Below are positions 16,331 through 24,999 of a stretch of 64,000 nucleotides of DNA, one piece after another. A program made the translations under genes and the position numbers. Origin of the DNA: Ensifer adhaerens (lineage in GTDB: Bacteria; Pseudomonadota; Alphaproteobacteria; Rhizobiales; Rhizobiaceae); contig NZ_LGAP01000014.1 of the NCBI RefSeq assembly GCF_001270265.1, positions 62,001-126,000 on the forward strand, written 5' to 3'. Below the pieces are notes generated by a model. That model was not told the DNA's origin and did not search any database. It saw only the letters and a program-made list of their open reading frames with translations. Each line of letters begins with the position of its first letter. Position 1 is the first letter of the stretch.

Positions 16331-18145
16331 TCAGCTGTCGTTGAGCACGAGGCCCTTGGTCAGTTCCAGCGCCTGCCGCTCGAACAGGCCCCGGTAGATG
16401 CCGCCGTCGAGGCGAATGAGCGCCTCGTGCGTGCCCTCCTCGGCGATGCGGCCGTGGCTGAACACCAGCAATCGGTCGAGCGCGCGCACGGTCGACAGCC
16501 GATGGGCGATCACCAGGGTGGTGCGCCCCAACATCAACCGCTCCATTGCCTGCTGGATCAGCACTTCCGATTCCGAATCGAGGCTCGAGGTCGCCTCGTC
16601 CAGAATGAGGATCGGTGCATCCGCCAGGAAGGCTCGGGCGATGGCGATACGCTGGCGCTCGCCGCCCGACAGCTTGACGCCACGTTCGCCCACCAGAGTG
16701 CCGTAACCTTTCGGCAGCGCCGTGATGAAATCGTGGGCGCTCGCAAGCTTTGCCGCCTTCTCGATCTCCGCTTGCGTGGCCGTCGGCCTGGCATAGGCGA
16801 TATTCTCAGCAAGCGAGCGGTGGAACAGGATCGGCTCCTGCTGGACGATCGCGATCTGTTGGCGCAGCGAAGCCTGGGCAACGCCGGCGATATCCTGACC
16901 GTCGATCCGGATCTGGCCGGACTTCAGGTCGTGCAGGCGCTGGATCAGCTTGACGAAAGTCGTCTTGCCCGAGCCGGAATGTCCAACAAGGCCGACACGC
17001 TCACCCGCAGGAATCGTCACCGAGAACCGATCATAGAGCGGCTTGCGGTGAGCGCCGTAGTGGAAGGTCACATCGTTGAACTCGATGCGACCATCGGTGA
17101 TCCGGATCGGCTTTGCATCGGCCTTGTCTTCGATACCGAGCGGCTGGGCGTGAATGTCCACCAGCTCTTCCATATCGTTGACGGACCGCTGCAGGTTGCG
17201 GATGTGCATGCCGACTTCACGCAGGTAACCCTGCAGGATGAAGAAGGAAGTCAGCACGAAGGTGATATCGCCCGCTGTCGCTTGCCCGCGCGACCAGAGA
17301 AACAGCGCAAAGCCGATGACCGCCGCCCTGAGGACGAGCAGTAGCGCACCCTGCGTCGTACCGTTCACCGTTCCGCGCACCCAGGTCCGACCCGTGCGAT
17401 CCCGCCATTTGGCCAGAACCTTGACGAGCCGGGCATCCTCGCGCTTTTCGGCGCCGAAGCCCTTCACGACGTTGTTGCAGCTGACCGCATCGGCAAGCGA
17501 GCCGCCGAGCTTGGTGTCCCAGCTGTTGGCCAGACGCGCCATCGGCGCGACGTAGCCCAGCGACAACGTGACCGTTGCAGCGATGAAGATGAGCGAGCCC
17601 ACGCCGATGATGACACCCATCATCGGCCAGTACCACGCCATCAGAGCGGTCGAGCCGACCAGCATGATGACCGACGGAAACAGCGCGATCAGCAGCGTGT
17701 CGTTCAACAGATCCAGCGCCCACATGCCGCGCGTCACCTTACGCACCGTCGAGCCGGCAAAGCTGTTGGCATGCCAATCGGACGAGAACCGCTGAATGCG
17801 GAAGAAGGCCGCCGAGGCGATGTCGGACATCATCTTGAGCGTCAGATCGACGACACCCATGAAGGTAAAATGCCGGAAAATGATGGCGCCGAGCGACAAG
17901 GCCGTCATCGTCCAGAACGCAGCAAGTGCTGCATCCCAGGCCACCTGGTCGGAGGCAGCACCGGTCACGACCGCGTCGACCAGCCGACCGGAGTAAAGCG
18001 GCGTCAAGACATCCGCGAGCGTCGAAAACAGAACGGCGCCGAGGATGAAGCAAAGGCGAAGCGGCTGGCGCTTCCAATGGACCCAGGTGAAACCGAGAAC
18101 GCTGCGGAACGCACCGCCACGCAAGGCGAAACGAGTAAAAGCCAT
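16331..18145 (-). CDS. ABC exporter half-transporter (MsbA/LmrA-like, fused membrane and ATPase domains)
   Basis: A 604-residue half-transporter expected to work as a homodimer. Residues 1 to about 330 form six membrane helices of the ABC_membrane type. The C-terminal nucleotide-binding domain has Walker A GHSGSGKTT, signature LSGGERQRIAIARAF, Walker B ILILDEATSSLD and switch histidine VIAHRLST. Members export lipids, drugs or peptides; the substrate cannot be inferred here. It is monocistronic, converging with the flavoprotein gene. The likely start is ATG 18145 with a hydrophobic region soon after. Confidence 0.88.
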   Translation of the reverse strand: MAFTRFALRGGAFRSVLGFTWVHWKRQPLRLCFILGAVLFSTLADVLTPLYSGRLVDAVVTGAASDQVAWDAALAAFWTMTALSLGAIIFRHFTFMGVVDLTLKMMSDIASAAFFRIQRFSSDWHANSFAGSTVRKVTRGMWALDLLNDTLLIALFPSVIMLVGSTALMAWYWPMMGVIIGVGSLIFIAATVTLSLGYVAPMARLANSWDTKLGGSLADAVSCNNVVKGFGAEKREDARLVKVLAKWRDRTGRTWVRGTVNGTTQGALLLVLRAAVIGFALFLWSRGQATAGDITFVLTSFFILQGYLREVGMHIRNLQRSVNDMEELVDIHAQPLGIEDKADAKPIRITDGRIEFNDVTFHYGAHRKPLYDRFSVTIPAGERVGLVGHSGSGKTTFVKLIQRLHDLKSGQIRIDGQDIAGVAQASLRQQIAIVQQEPILFHRSLAENIAYARPTATQAEIEKAAKLASAHDFITALPKGYGTLVGERGVKLSGGERQRIAIARAFLADAPILILDEATSSLDSESEVLIQQAMERLMLGRTTLVIAHRLSTVRALDRLLVFSHGRIAEEGTHEALIRLDGGIYRGLFERQALELTKGLVLNDS

Positions 18146-18609
18146 AACGATTGCCCAATGCCAAAAGCACTGGCCTCAAAATTCTAGTCAATGAAACATG
18201 CCGAGAAAGGGAAACGATTTTCCGATCGGCATCAATGGATTGGTAGCTTCCGCATCAAGGGAAGACCAAAGTCAGCGAAACAGGTCCTGACTTGAACAGC
18301 TAAAGAGCGCGAGTGCTCTCAAGCGTCTACTTCAGAACTGCACGCCGCCCCGTAGGGAGAAAGAATAAGCTGGCATCTGAAACCTCCCTGATCTGTTGCC
18401 GGAAGTCGGGTTATAGGCGAATCGACCGCAACCGCCAAGCGAGGAAATCTAGCCATGCCGCCAAAGCACAACCGGTGCGGCTCGTTTGCAACAGTGTACA
18501 GGCCGCGTCAGGGTTTACGGCGACACGGTCTTCATAGCAGAGTAAACAGTCGGCCGATGGCGGGATCAACCCGCCGGGATGACGATAATGAGGGAGGGAC
18601 CCCGCGCGC
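18146..18609. other. Intergenic region, possible gene remnants
   Basis: No full gene is seen here. On the minus strand a short frame ends at the stop 18332-18334 with the residues SFSLRGGVQF, which resembles the terminal strand of an outer-membrane beta-barrel; its upstream part soon meets a stop, so it is at best a fragment. A small perfect hairpin (GGCGGG/CCCGCC, 18559-18575) lies just before the truncated binding-protein frame. The region looks like a degraded junction. Confidence 0.25.
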
Positions 18610-18878
18610 ATGCTTCCCAAAGGGAGCAGGCATTGGTTGTGGTGGCGTGAAGTGTTGAAGGTCCGGTTCGTCATTCTTGCGGCATTGCGGCTGCTGGCAC
18701 TTGCCTGCGTCACCATGCTCGTGTCCGCGGCTCAGGCGGCCGAAAAACAGGACCTGGTGGTCGTCACCTCGTATCCGCCGTCGTTCTTAGAGCCGCTTCG
18801 GCAGGCGTTCGAGAGCGCGAACGCCGATATCCGAATGTCGACCGTTCAGCGCAACACGGCAAGCGCGACGCGTTTCGG
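18610..18878 (+). pseudogene. Truncated solute-binding protein gene (iron-type SBP family 1), 5' fragment
   Basis: The frame encodes a signal peptide (hydrophobic run ending SAAQA) followed by a mature N-terminus, DLVVVTSYPPSFLEPLRQAF, typical of family 1 (ferric iron type) binding proteins. After roughly 80 codons the resemblance stops at about 18870, where the frame meets the 3' end of the convergent FhuB gene and becomes antisense to it, ending at 18966. Intact homologues would be at least 300 residues. A GGGAGGG Shine-Dalgarno precedes ATG 18610. I read it as a gene cut off by the arrival or rearrangement of the siderophore locus. Confidence 0.65.
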
Positions 18879-20882
18879 TCATGCGGGTTTCTCCGTGCGA
18901 TTGAGCAGCCAGATGAGGTATGGCCCGCCGACCAGCGAGGCAAAGAGCCCGACGGGCAGCTGGTAGGGATAGATAATCAGCCGCGACAGCCAGTCGGCGC
19001 CGGCAAGCAGCCCCGCGCCCAGCAGGATGCTCGCGATGAGATGCTGAAGAACGCGCTGAAAACCGAGCAGCCGGGCGACGTGCGGCGCCACCAGTCCGAT
19101 CAGGCTGAGGGGTCCGACGATGAAGCAGGAGACGGCCGTCAGCAGCGCTGCGAACAGCGCAATCAGCAAACGGCTGCGGCCAAGCGCCAGACCGAGCGCA
19201 CGACCAGCGTCGTCGCCAAGCGGCAGGATGGCGAGCCAGCGCGCAAAGAACGGCAGCGGCGCGATGAGGGCTATCGCCGAGACGACGGCGATCCAGGCTT
19301 CGAAGGCGCCGACACGATTGGTCGACCCGGAAAGCCAGGTCAAAAGGACGAAGCCGCGCATGCCGCCGCTCGATAGCACGACCGTCACCAGCGTCATCGA
19401 GAAGGCTCCGATCGCCACACCCGCCAGCAGCAAGCGCTCCGGGCTGAAGCGGCTCTGCGCACTGATGACGAGCATCACAAGGAAGGCCGCAAGACCGCCG
19501 AGCGCCATGCCCGTGAGCATGATCGGCGGTGCGGCGAATGGTGCAAAGAGCAGCGCGATCGTCAGTCCCGCACCGGTGCCGGCACTGACACCCAGCACCT
19601 CCGGGCTTGCAACCGGGTTTCCCGTCATCTTCTGCATCAGGAAACCTGCGGCGGCCAGCATGGCGCCCGCTGCACCCGCTGCGACCGTGCGCGGGCCGCG
19701 AAAGACGAGCAGGTCCTCAAACAGGCGGCCGGTCGCGACCATCCAGCCATCGGCGTCCCGGCCGATGACGACAGCGCCCAGCACAAGCAGGAGGACACCG
19801 ACTGCAAGCAACGCCAGCGCCAGATACGGGCGGCGAAGTTCGCGAGCAGGCGCAGCAGCAACGCGCCCAGGCCCTCCAAGGGGTCCGCGTATGCGCGACA
19901 ACAGGAAAAGCAGAACGGGTCCACCGAGCAAGGCGACGGTAGCGCCGGCCGGAGCGAGATCGGAAAAGCCCGGAGACAGAAGCTGCATCGCGCAGTCGGT
20001 AACAAGCAGAAGTGCGGCACCGGAAAGCGGCGCCGCGAGAATCATCTGCTTCATGGTGCGGGCACCCAGCATCCGGGCGATTGCGGGCGCGGCCAGACCA
20101 AGGAAACCGATGACGCCGACTTCTGCGGTGACGGACGCCGACAGCCAGACGGCCAGGGCCAACACGCCGAGACGGGCGAAGTTGACAGAGAGCCCGAGGC
20201 TCGAGGCACCGGCATCGTCGAGGCCAAGCAACGTCAGCGGCCGCAGCAACACAGAGGCGATGGCGAGGCCGACAACAAACCGCGGTGCAAGTGATAGCAC
20301 CGTGCTCCAGTCCTGTTGCGCAAGCGATCCCGCTCCCCAGATGAAGATCGACATGGCGTATTCGCCGCGCGCCAGAATGATCGCAACCGCAAGCGCCGAT
20401 GCCATAAGGCCAACCATCATGCCGGACGGGGCAACGGCCACCGGATCGAGCGCACGCCGCCAGTTGAGGCCGACGACGATGGCAACGGCGGCAATCCCGC
20501 CTGAGAAAGCCACCCACTCCCGCGAGACGTCCAGTGCCGCAGGCGCAAGACCGACCGCCGCTGTCAGCGCAAGCTCGGAGCCGGACGCGATCCCGAGCGT
20601 CGAGGCGTCGGCGATCGGATTGCGCAGGATACGTTGCAGCAGCACGCCGGAAAGGCCGAGCGATGCGCCGGCAACGATCGCCACGACGAGGCGCGGTAGC
20701 AGACTATGCCAGAGGTAGAGCTGGTCGAGCCTGGCGGTCAGCTCGACGCTGCCCGGCGCCTGCGGACGCGTCAGAAGAACCAGGGCAACCGCGCAGATGG
20801 AGACGAGTGCAACGCCGGCGCGCGCCAAGTTTGCCCAGGGCCGACCCGGAAGGACGGCGCCACGCCTAACCGTTCCGTGCAT
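18879..20882 (-). CDS. fhuB: Ferric-hydroxamate ABC transporter permease (fused, FhuB type)
   Basis: Inner-membrane permease of 667 residues made of two tandem FecCD-type halves (about 1-330 and 345-667). That duplication is characteristic of FhuB rather than the separate permeases of other siderophore systems. Each half carries the glycine-rich conserved blocks, such as GASLGLSGVLLQRILRNPIA in the first and a matching GFLMQKMTGNPVASPEVLG in the second. ATG 20882 overlaps the end of the binding-protein gene by 17 nt, giving coupling; the longer frame to 20939 lies inside that gene. Its 3' end abuts the truncated gene at 18610-18878. Confidence 0.9.
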   Translation of the reverse strand: MHGTVRRGAVLPGRPWANLARAGVALVSICAVALVLLTRPQAPGSVELTARLDQLYLWHSLLPRLVVAIVAGASLGLSGVLLQRILRNPIADASTLGIASGSELALTAAVGLAPAALDVSREWVAFSGGIAAVAIVVGLNWRRALDPVAVAPSGMMVGLMASALAVAIILARGEYAMSIFIWGAGSLAQQDWSTVLSLAPRFVVGLAIASVLLRPLTLLGLDDAGASSLGLSVNFARLGVLALAVWLSASVTAEVGVIGFLGLAAPAIARMLGARTMKQMILAAPLSGAALLLVTDCAMQLLSPGFSDLAPAGATVALLGGPVLLFLLSRIRGPLGGPGRVAAAPARELRRPYLALALLAVGVLLLVLGAVVIGRDADGWMVATGRLFEDLLVFRGPRTVAAGAAGAMLAAAGFLMQKMTGNPVASPEVLGVSAGTGAGLTIALLFAPFAAPPIMLTGMALGGLAAFLVMLVISAQSRFSPERLLLAGVAIGAFSMTLVTVVLSSGGMRGFVLLTWLSGSTNRVGAFEAWIAVVSAIALIAPLPFFARWLAILPLGDDAGRALGLALGRSRLLIALFAALLTAVSCFIVGPLSLIGLVAPHVARLLGFQRVLQHLIASILLGAGLLAGADWLSRLIIYPYQLPVGLFASLVGGPYLIWLLNRTEKPA

Positions 20883-21753
20883 TGAGCATCCCTTCGACCA
20901 GCAGATTGGCAAAACGCAAGGCGGCGGGAACTGCGCCATAGGGATTGACCGAACCGAGCGTCAGCACGCGCCCGCCCGCCACCGCCGGCAGGGCATTCCA
21001 GAAGGCGCTTTGTTCAAGCCTTCGAAGCGCATCGAGCGGATGGGGCGGAATGAGAACGATCCAGGCATCCGGGGCGGCAGCCAGTGCCTCGATGCCGACC
21101 GGAGCATTTGCGGAATAGCTGGTGGCATCCTTCCAGGCATTTTCGAGGCCGAGCCGCGCCAGCACATCGCCGAAGATGCTGTCGGCGCCGAAGGCGCGGA
21201 AGTGTCGGGCGTCACCGAGATTGATCGGCATGACGGCTCTGCCATCGCCGCCTCCGAGCCGCTGGCGCAACCGTTCCAGCTCGGCCCGCGCCCCGTCGAC
21301 GAAGCGCGCAGCGTTATCGAGCTTCAACCGTTGGCCGAGCGCGAGGGCGGCGCTTTCCGACAGCGCATAGGGAGATTGCCCTGAGACATAGACCGAGTGG
21401 GTCTCGACCGGGGCGATCCGCGACATGCGTTCGTTCGCCCACTGATAGAAATTGGAGTTGACGATGAGATCGGGCGCCGCCAGCCGCAAGGCTTCGAAAT
21501 TGGGCGTGCCGCGCAAGCCAAGATCGGCGACCCCTGCGGGGATCTCAGGTTTGACGGCGACCTCGCGAAACTGCAAAAGTTCCGTCGCGGCGACGACATT
21601 GGCCCCGATCGCCAGCAGAGTTTCCAGAAGCGCCCAATCGAGCGTCGCGACCCGCACACCCGCTTCCGCTCGCAGGCTACGCGGTAGCAGGGCGGCCGCG
21701 GCACCGAGCGCGAGAAACTCTCGTCGTGCAAGTCGTCTGCCGTTCATGCGCAT
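20866..21753 (-). CDS. fhuD: Ferric-siderophore substrate-binding protein (FhuD type)
   Basis: Periplasmic binding protein of about 295 residues delivering ferric siderophore to FhuB. A twin-arginine signal (RREFLALGAAAALL, around residues 10-24) suggests Tat export, common in FhuD. The two-lobed family 8 fold is indicated by the N-terminal RVATLDWALLETLLAIG block and GLRGTPNFEALRLAAPDLI. ATG 21753 overlaps the ATPase stop by one nucleotide (TGATG), so fhuC-fhuD-fhuB are tightly coupled in that order. The hydroxamate preference is inferred from the fused FhuB permease and the FhuA-like receptor. Confidence 0.87.
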   Translation of the reverse strand: MRMNGRRLARREFLALGAAAALLPRSLRAEAGVRVATLDWALLETLLAIGANVVAATELLQFREVAVKPEIPAGVADLGLRGTPNFEALRLAAPDLIVNSNFYQWANERMSRIAPVETHSVYVSGQSPYALSESAALALGQRLKLDNAARFVDGARAELERLRQRLGGGDGRAVMPINLGDARHFRAFGADSIFGDVLARLGLENAWKDATSYSANAPVGIEALAAAPDAWIVLIPPHPLDALRRLEQSAFWNALPAVAGGRVLTLGSVNPYGAVPAALRFANLLVEGMLNARNG

Positions 21754-22532
21754 CAAAGCAGGTAACTGACGGGGTTGCCGGTCGCCGGATGGGCAAATAC
21801 GCCCATCTGAACGCCGAAGATCGCCTGCAGCACATCGGTCTGCATGATGGCATCAGGCCCGCCGCGATGGGCGATGCGCCCCGCATTCAGCGCGAAGAGT
21901 TCGTCGCAGTGGCGCGCGGCGAGATTGATGTCATGAAGCACGATGACGATGGCGAGCTGCCTTTCCCTCGCAAGGGATTGCAGAAGCGACAACATCGAGG
22001 ACTGATGGGCGAGGTCGAGTGCCGACGTCGGTTCGTCCAGCAGCAGGCAGCGGGCATCCTGGGCCAGCATCATCGCGATCCAGGCACGTTGCCTTTCGCC
22101 ACCGGACATGTTGGCAACCGGACGGTCGGCAAAATCGCCGAGTTCGGTGCGCGCAATCGCGGCATCAACCAGCGACCGGTCATGCGCTGTGAAACGACCA
22201 AGGGCCCCATGCCAGGGAAAGCGGCCAAGCGAGATAAGTTCGCGCACCGTCATCCCGTCGGTTGCGGGCGTGAATTGCGGCATGTAGGCGACCTTGCGCG
22301 CGAAGGCGCGCCCCGGCCACTCGCCGAATTCCTTGCCCTCCAGTAGGACGCGGCCACTCTCCGCCGTCAGTTGGCGCGCAAGGATCTTGAGCAGCGTACT
22401 CTTTCCCGATCCGTTCGGACCGACCAGTCCATAGATCCTGCCGGCTTCAAGCGAGAGATCGATCCCCGCCAGAATGCGCTTCGAACCGATGGAATGGCGG
22501 ACATCGGAAAGGGCAAGCAGCGGTGACGACAA
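21753..22532 (-). CDS. fhuC: Ferric-siderophore ABC transporter ATP-binding protein (FhuC type)
   Basis: ATPase of 259 residues for the FhuBD importer. It contains Walker A GPNGSGKST (about 38-46), signature MSGGERQRAWIAMMLAQ, Walker B CLLLDEPTSALD and switch histidine VLHDIN, the last typical of siderophore and B12 importers. It is the first gene of the minus-strand fhuCDB operon. The 89-nt space to the receptor gene holds a 16-nt inverted repeat (22601-22616) that could be its operator. Confidence 0.92.
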   Translation of the reverse strand: MSSPLLALSDVRHSIGSKRILAGIDLSLEAGRIYGLVGPNGSGKSTLLKILARQLTAESGRVLLEGKEFGEWPGRAFARKVAYMPQFTPATDGMTVRELISLGRFPWHGALGRFTAHDRSLVDAAIARTELGDFADRPVANMSGGERQRAWIAMMLAQDARCLLLDEPTSALDLAHQSSMLSLLQSLARERQLAIVIVLHDINLAARHCDELFALNAGRIAHRGGPDAIMQTDVLQAIFGVQMGVFAHPATGNPVSYLL

Positions 22533-22600
22533 CGATTCGTTTCCTGAGAGCTGAGTGCGGATCCGGGCCGGTCACGGCCGGTCCCGAACGGTTCACATAA

Positions 22601-22616
22601 ACTATACTGTTATAGT
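22601..22616 (-). promoter_or_regulatory. Inverted repeat upstream of fhuCDB
   Basis: ACTATA (22601-22606) and TATAGT (22611-22616) form a perfect inverted repeat around CTGT, 69 nt before the fhuC start and just after the receptor stop. It sits where an operator or the core promoter of fhuCDB would be. I could not match it to a known RirA, Irr or Fur consensus. Confidence 0.35.
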
Positions 22617-22621
22617 CAGCA

Positions 22622-24820
22622 TTACCATTTCTTGCTGAGCTTCAAGGTCAGCGTCCGGCTTTCGCCATATCCACAAACCGATAGCCCCTGGCACCCCTTC
22701 ACATATTCCTTGTCGAAGAGGTTGGAGACATTGAGCGATGCCGCCCAATCATTCTTCTCGTAACGGATTGCCGCGTCGACCAATGCGGCGGAGGGTACTT
22801 TCCGCGTATTGGCTGCGTCGGCCCAGGATTCACCCTGGTATCTGACGCCGGCACCAACGCTCAGTCCCTCAAGCGCGCCCGAGGGCACGGTGTAGTCGAG
22901 CCATAGCGACGCCTGCGTTTCCGGCACGATGACCGGCGACTTGCCGATCAGGCTGGCGTCGAGTTCTTCGGTAACCTCAAGATCCGTATAGGAAAACGCG
23001 CCGATGACCTTCCAGTCATTGTTGATGTTGACCTTGCCCTCAAGCTCGAAGCCGGTCGACTGGACCTCGCCGAGCTGCGCATTGACGAAGAAGCCGGGCA
23101 CGGGGACCGAGACGTTCTGCTTGGTGATCTGGAACACCGACGCAGTGAACAGGCCGTCGACGAAGGTCGGTTCGTATTTGACGCCGGCTTCATATTGATG
23201 GCCGTCCTCCGGCTGCAGGGCTGCAAGCTTGGCGGGGTTCAGCGGGTCGCTCGGATCGGTCGTGCGCGTTCCGACGAGAGGGTTGAAGAAGGTCGCGACG
23301 CTGACATAGGGCGTCACGCCATTGTCGAACTCATAGGCAAGGCCAGCACGGCCGCTGAGGGCACCGTCGTTCGAATCGAAGCTCGTTCCGACCACCGCTT
23401 TCGAAACCGTATCGACATAGTCGTAGCGGCCGTTGAGGGTGACGAGCCAGCCGCCGCCGAAGCGGATCTGGTCCTGGACGTAGACGCCGACCTGCTGTTG
23501 CCTGACGACCTGGTCGAGATAGACGAAGTTCGGGTTCTGCGGCACGCCGTAAACCGGATCGGTGGCGCTGATCGGCGTTGCGCCGCAACAGGCCTGGATG
23601 TGATCGAGCCGGTAGTACTTGTAGTCGAGGCCAGCCAGGAACGAATGGTTCGCACCGCCGAGGTCGAATTTGTTCTCGGCGCGATTGTCGATCGCAAAGG
23701 TGTCGACCTTGGACGTCGCCTCGAAGCCGATCCGATTGAGCAGATAATCCGGTCCGGTCGGCGCACCGCCCACCCAGCCGAAGGTATAGGGGCCAGCCTC
23801 GTGCTTGTAGAGGTGGCTGTAGCGGGCGTTCTGCGTCAGGCTCCAGCCGCTTTCAAGCTCATGCCTGGCCTCGTAGCCGATCATCTGCTGGACATAGGTG
23901 CCCGTGTCCAGATCCGGTTCGCCATAAAAGGCGTCGCGATCGATCTTGCCGAAGGGCGCATCGACGACCGTGCCGACATAGGGCAGAAAGCCGTTGCCGA
24001 CATGCACCTGGTCGAGGCCCTGCAGAACGCCGTAAACCGTCAGGCTCGTCGCATCGTCCGGGGCGTAGGTGATCTGCGGAATGATGACGCCGCGCAGATC
24101 GTTTGAGAAGTCGGTGTAGGTGTCCCCGCCCGCAACCTTGCCGGTGACGCGGTATCGGATAGTGCCATCGTCGGTCAGCTTGTCGTTGATGTCGAAGCCG
24201 GTGAAGGCATTGCCTTCGCTGTTGATGCCGATCTCCGTGTAATAGAGCGGTTCATCGAGCGGCCGCTTGCTGATCAGGTTGATGATGCCGCCGGGGTTGG
24301 CGCCGCCGTAGAGCACCGAAGCGGGGCCCTTCAGCACCTCGACCCGCTCAAGCATGAAGGGATCGATCTGGAAACCGCCAAAACCAAAGCTGAAGAGCGT
24401 CAGACCGTCGAGGAACACGCCGGTCTGCGTCGCATCGAAGCCGCGGATATAAAACCAGTCCGTATCCGCGTCGGTGCCGAAAGGTTCGGCGGTGACACCA
24501 GGCGTGTAGCGCAAGGCCTCGTCGACCTTGTTGACCACGCCGCGATCGTCGAGTTCATCGCGACCGATGACGGAGACGGATTGCGGGATTTCAGTGATTG
24601 GCGTGGCTGACTTGGAGCCCGTCGTCGTGGCCTTGGCGACGTAACCGTCAACGGGCCCCGTGGCCTCGTCGCGCGCGCCCTGCGCCTGCACTTCGATCTT
24701 TTCGAGTTTCGTGGCGCTGCCATCCTGGGCGACAGCCGCCGTCGACACCAGCAACGCGAAACCGGCGACGCCGCTCGCAAGCAGTTCTCTCAAACGCACA
24801 CTTTCACCATGACGCTGCAT
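22622..24820 (-). CDS. TonB-dependent siderophore receptor (FhuA/FoxA type)
   Basis: Outer-membrane receptor of about 732 residues. A signal peptide (about 1-31, ending STAAVAQ) leads to a plug domain with ITEIPQSVSVIGRDEL, the RGFDATQTGVFLDG block and the strongly conserved VLKGPASVLYGGANPGGIINL. The barrel follows and ends in LKLSKKW with an aromatic C-terminal residue. The pattern matches TIGR01783 ferric-siderophore receptors, closest in feel to ferrichrome/ferrioxamine receptors. I start at ATG 24820, giving a normal signal peptide; the open frame reaches 24961. The gene precedes fhuCDB on the same strand, so all four may respond to iron. Confidence 0.88.
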   Translation of the reverse strand: MQRHGESVRLRELLASGVAGFALLVSTAAVAQDGSATKLEKIEVQAQGARDEATGPVDGYVAKATTTGSKSATPITEIPQSVSVIGRDELDDRGVVNKVDEALRYTPGVTAEPFGTDADTDWFYIRGFDATQTGVFLDGLTLFSFGFGGFQIDPFMLERVEVLKGPASVLYGGANPGGIINLISKRPLDEPLYYTEIGINSEGNAFTGFDINDKLTDDGTIRYRVTGKVAGGDTYTDFSNDLRGVIIPQITYAPDDATSLTVYGVLQGLDQVHVGNGFLPYVGTVVDAPFGKIDRDAFYGEPDLDTGTYVQQMIGYEARHELESGWSLTQNARYSHLYKHEAGPYTFGWVGGAPTGPDYLLNRIGFEATSKVDTFAIDNRAENKFDLGGANHSFLAGLDYKYYRLDHIQACCGATPISATDPVYGVPQNPNFVYLDQVVRQQQVGVYVQDQIRFGGGWLVTLNGRYDYVDTVSKAVVGTSFDSNDGALSGRAGLAYEFDNGVTPYVSVATFFNPLVGTRTTDPSDPLNPAKLAALQPEDGHQYEAGVKYEPTFVDGLFTASVFQITKQNVSVPVPGFFVNAQLGEVQSTGFELEGKVNINNDWKVIGAFSYTDLEVTEELDASLIGKSPVIVPETQASLWLDYTVPSGALEGLSVGAGVRYQGESWADAANTRKVPSAALVDAAIRYEKNDWAASLNVSNLFDKEYVKGCQGLSVCGYGESRTLTLKLSKKW

Positions 24821-24999
24821 CGTATCGTCGCCCCTGCGTGCCGGACCCGCCATCCCCACAGCGTCCGGCCCGGCTTCCTGACTGCTGATAAGATGAGCAT
24901 TTATATCAACTATTAGGGCGAGGCTTGTTTCGATCCCCGAAAGTTGAACACTCTTGGGCAAATATGTGCGGGCAACTGTTCAAAGCCGAAGGCATTTGC

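Noticed and set aside
19120-20718. Plus-strand frame of 532 codons across fhuB
   Set aside because: It is antisense to an unmistakable FhuB permease, and its Ser/Arg/Pro/Ala-rich product is typical of shadow frames.
23195-24106. Plus-strand 303-codon frame opposite the TonB receptor
   Set aside because: It is antisense to conserved barrel sequence, with no domain.
24881-24915. Possible Fur/RirA-type iron box in the AT-rich stretch before the TonB receptor gene
   Set aside because: TGATA and TATATCA are present but the spacing does not fit a consensus that I can name with confidence.
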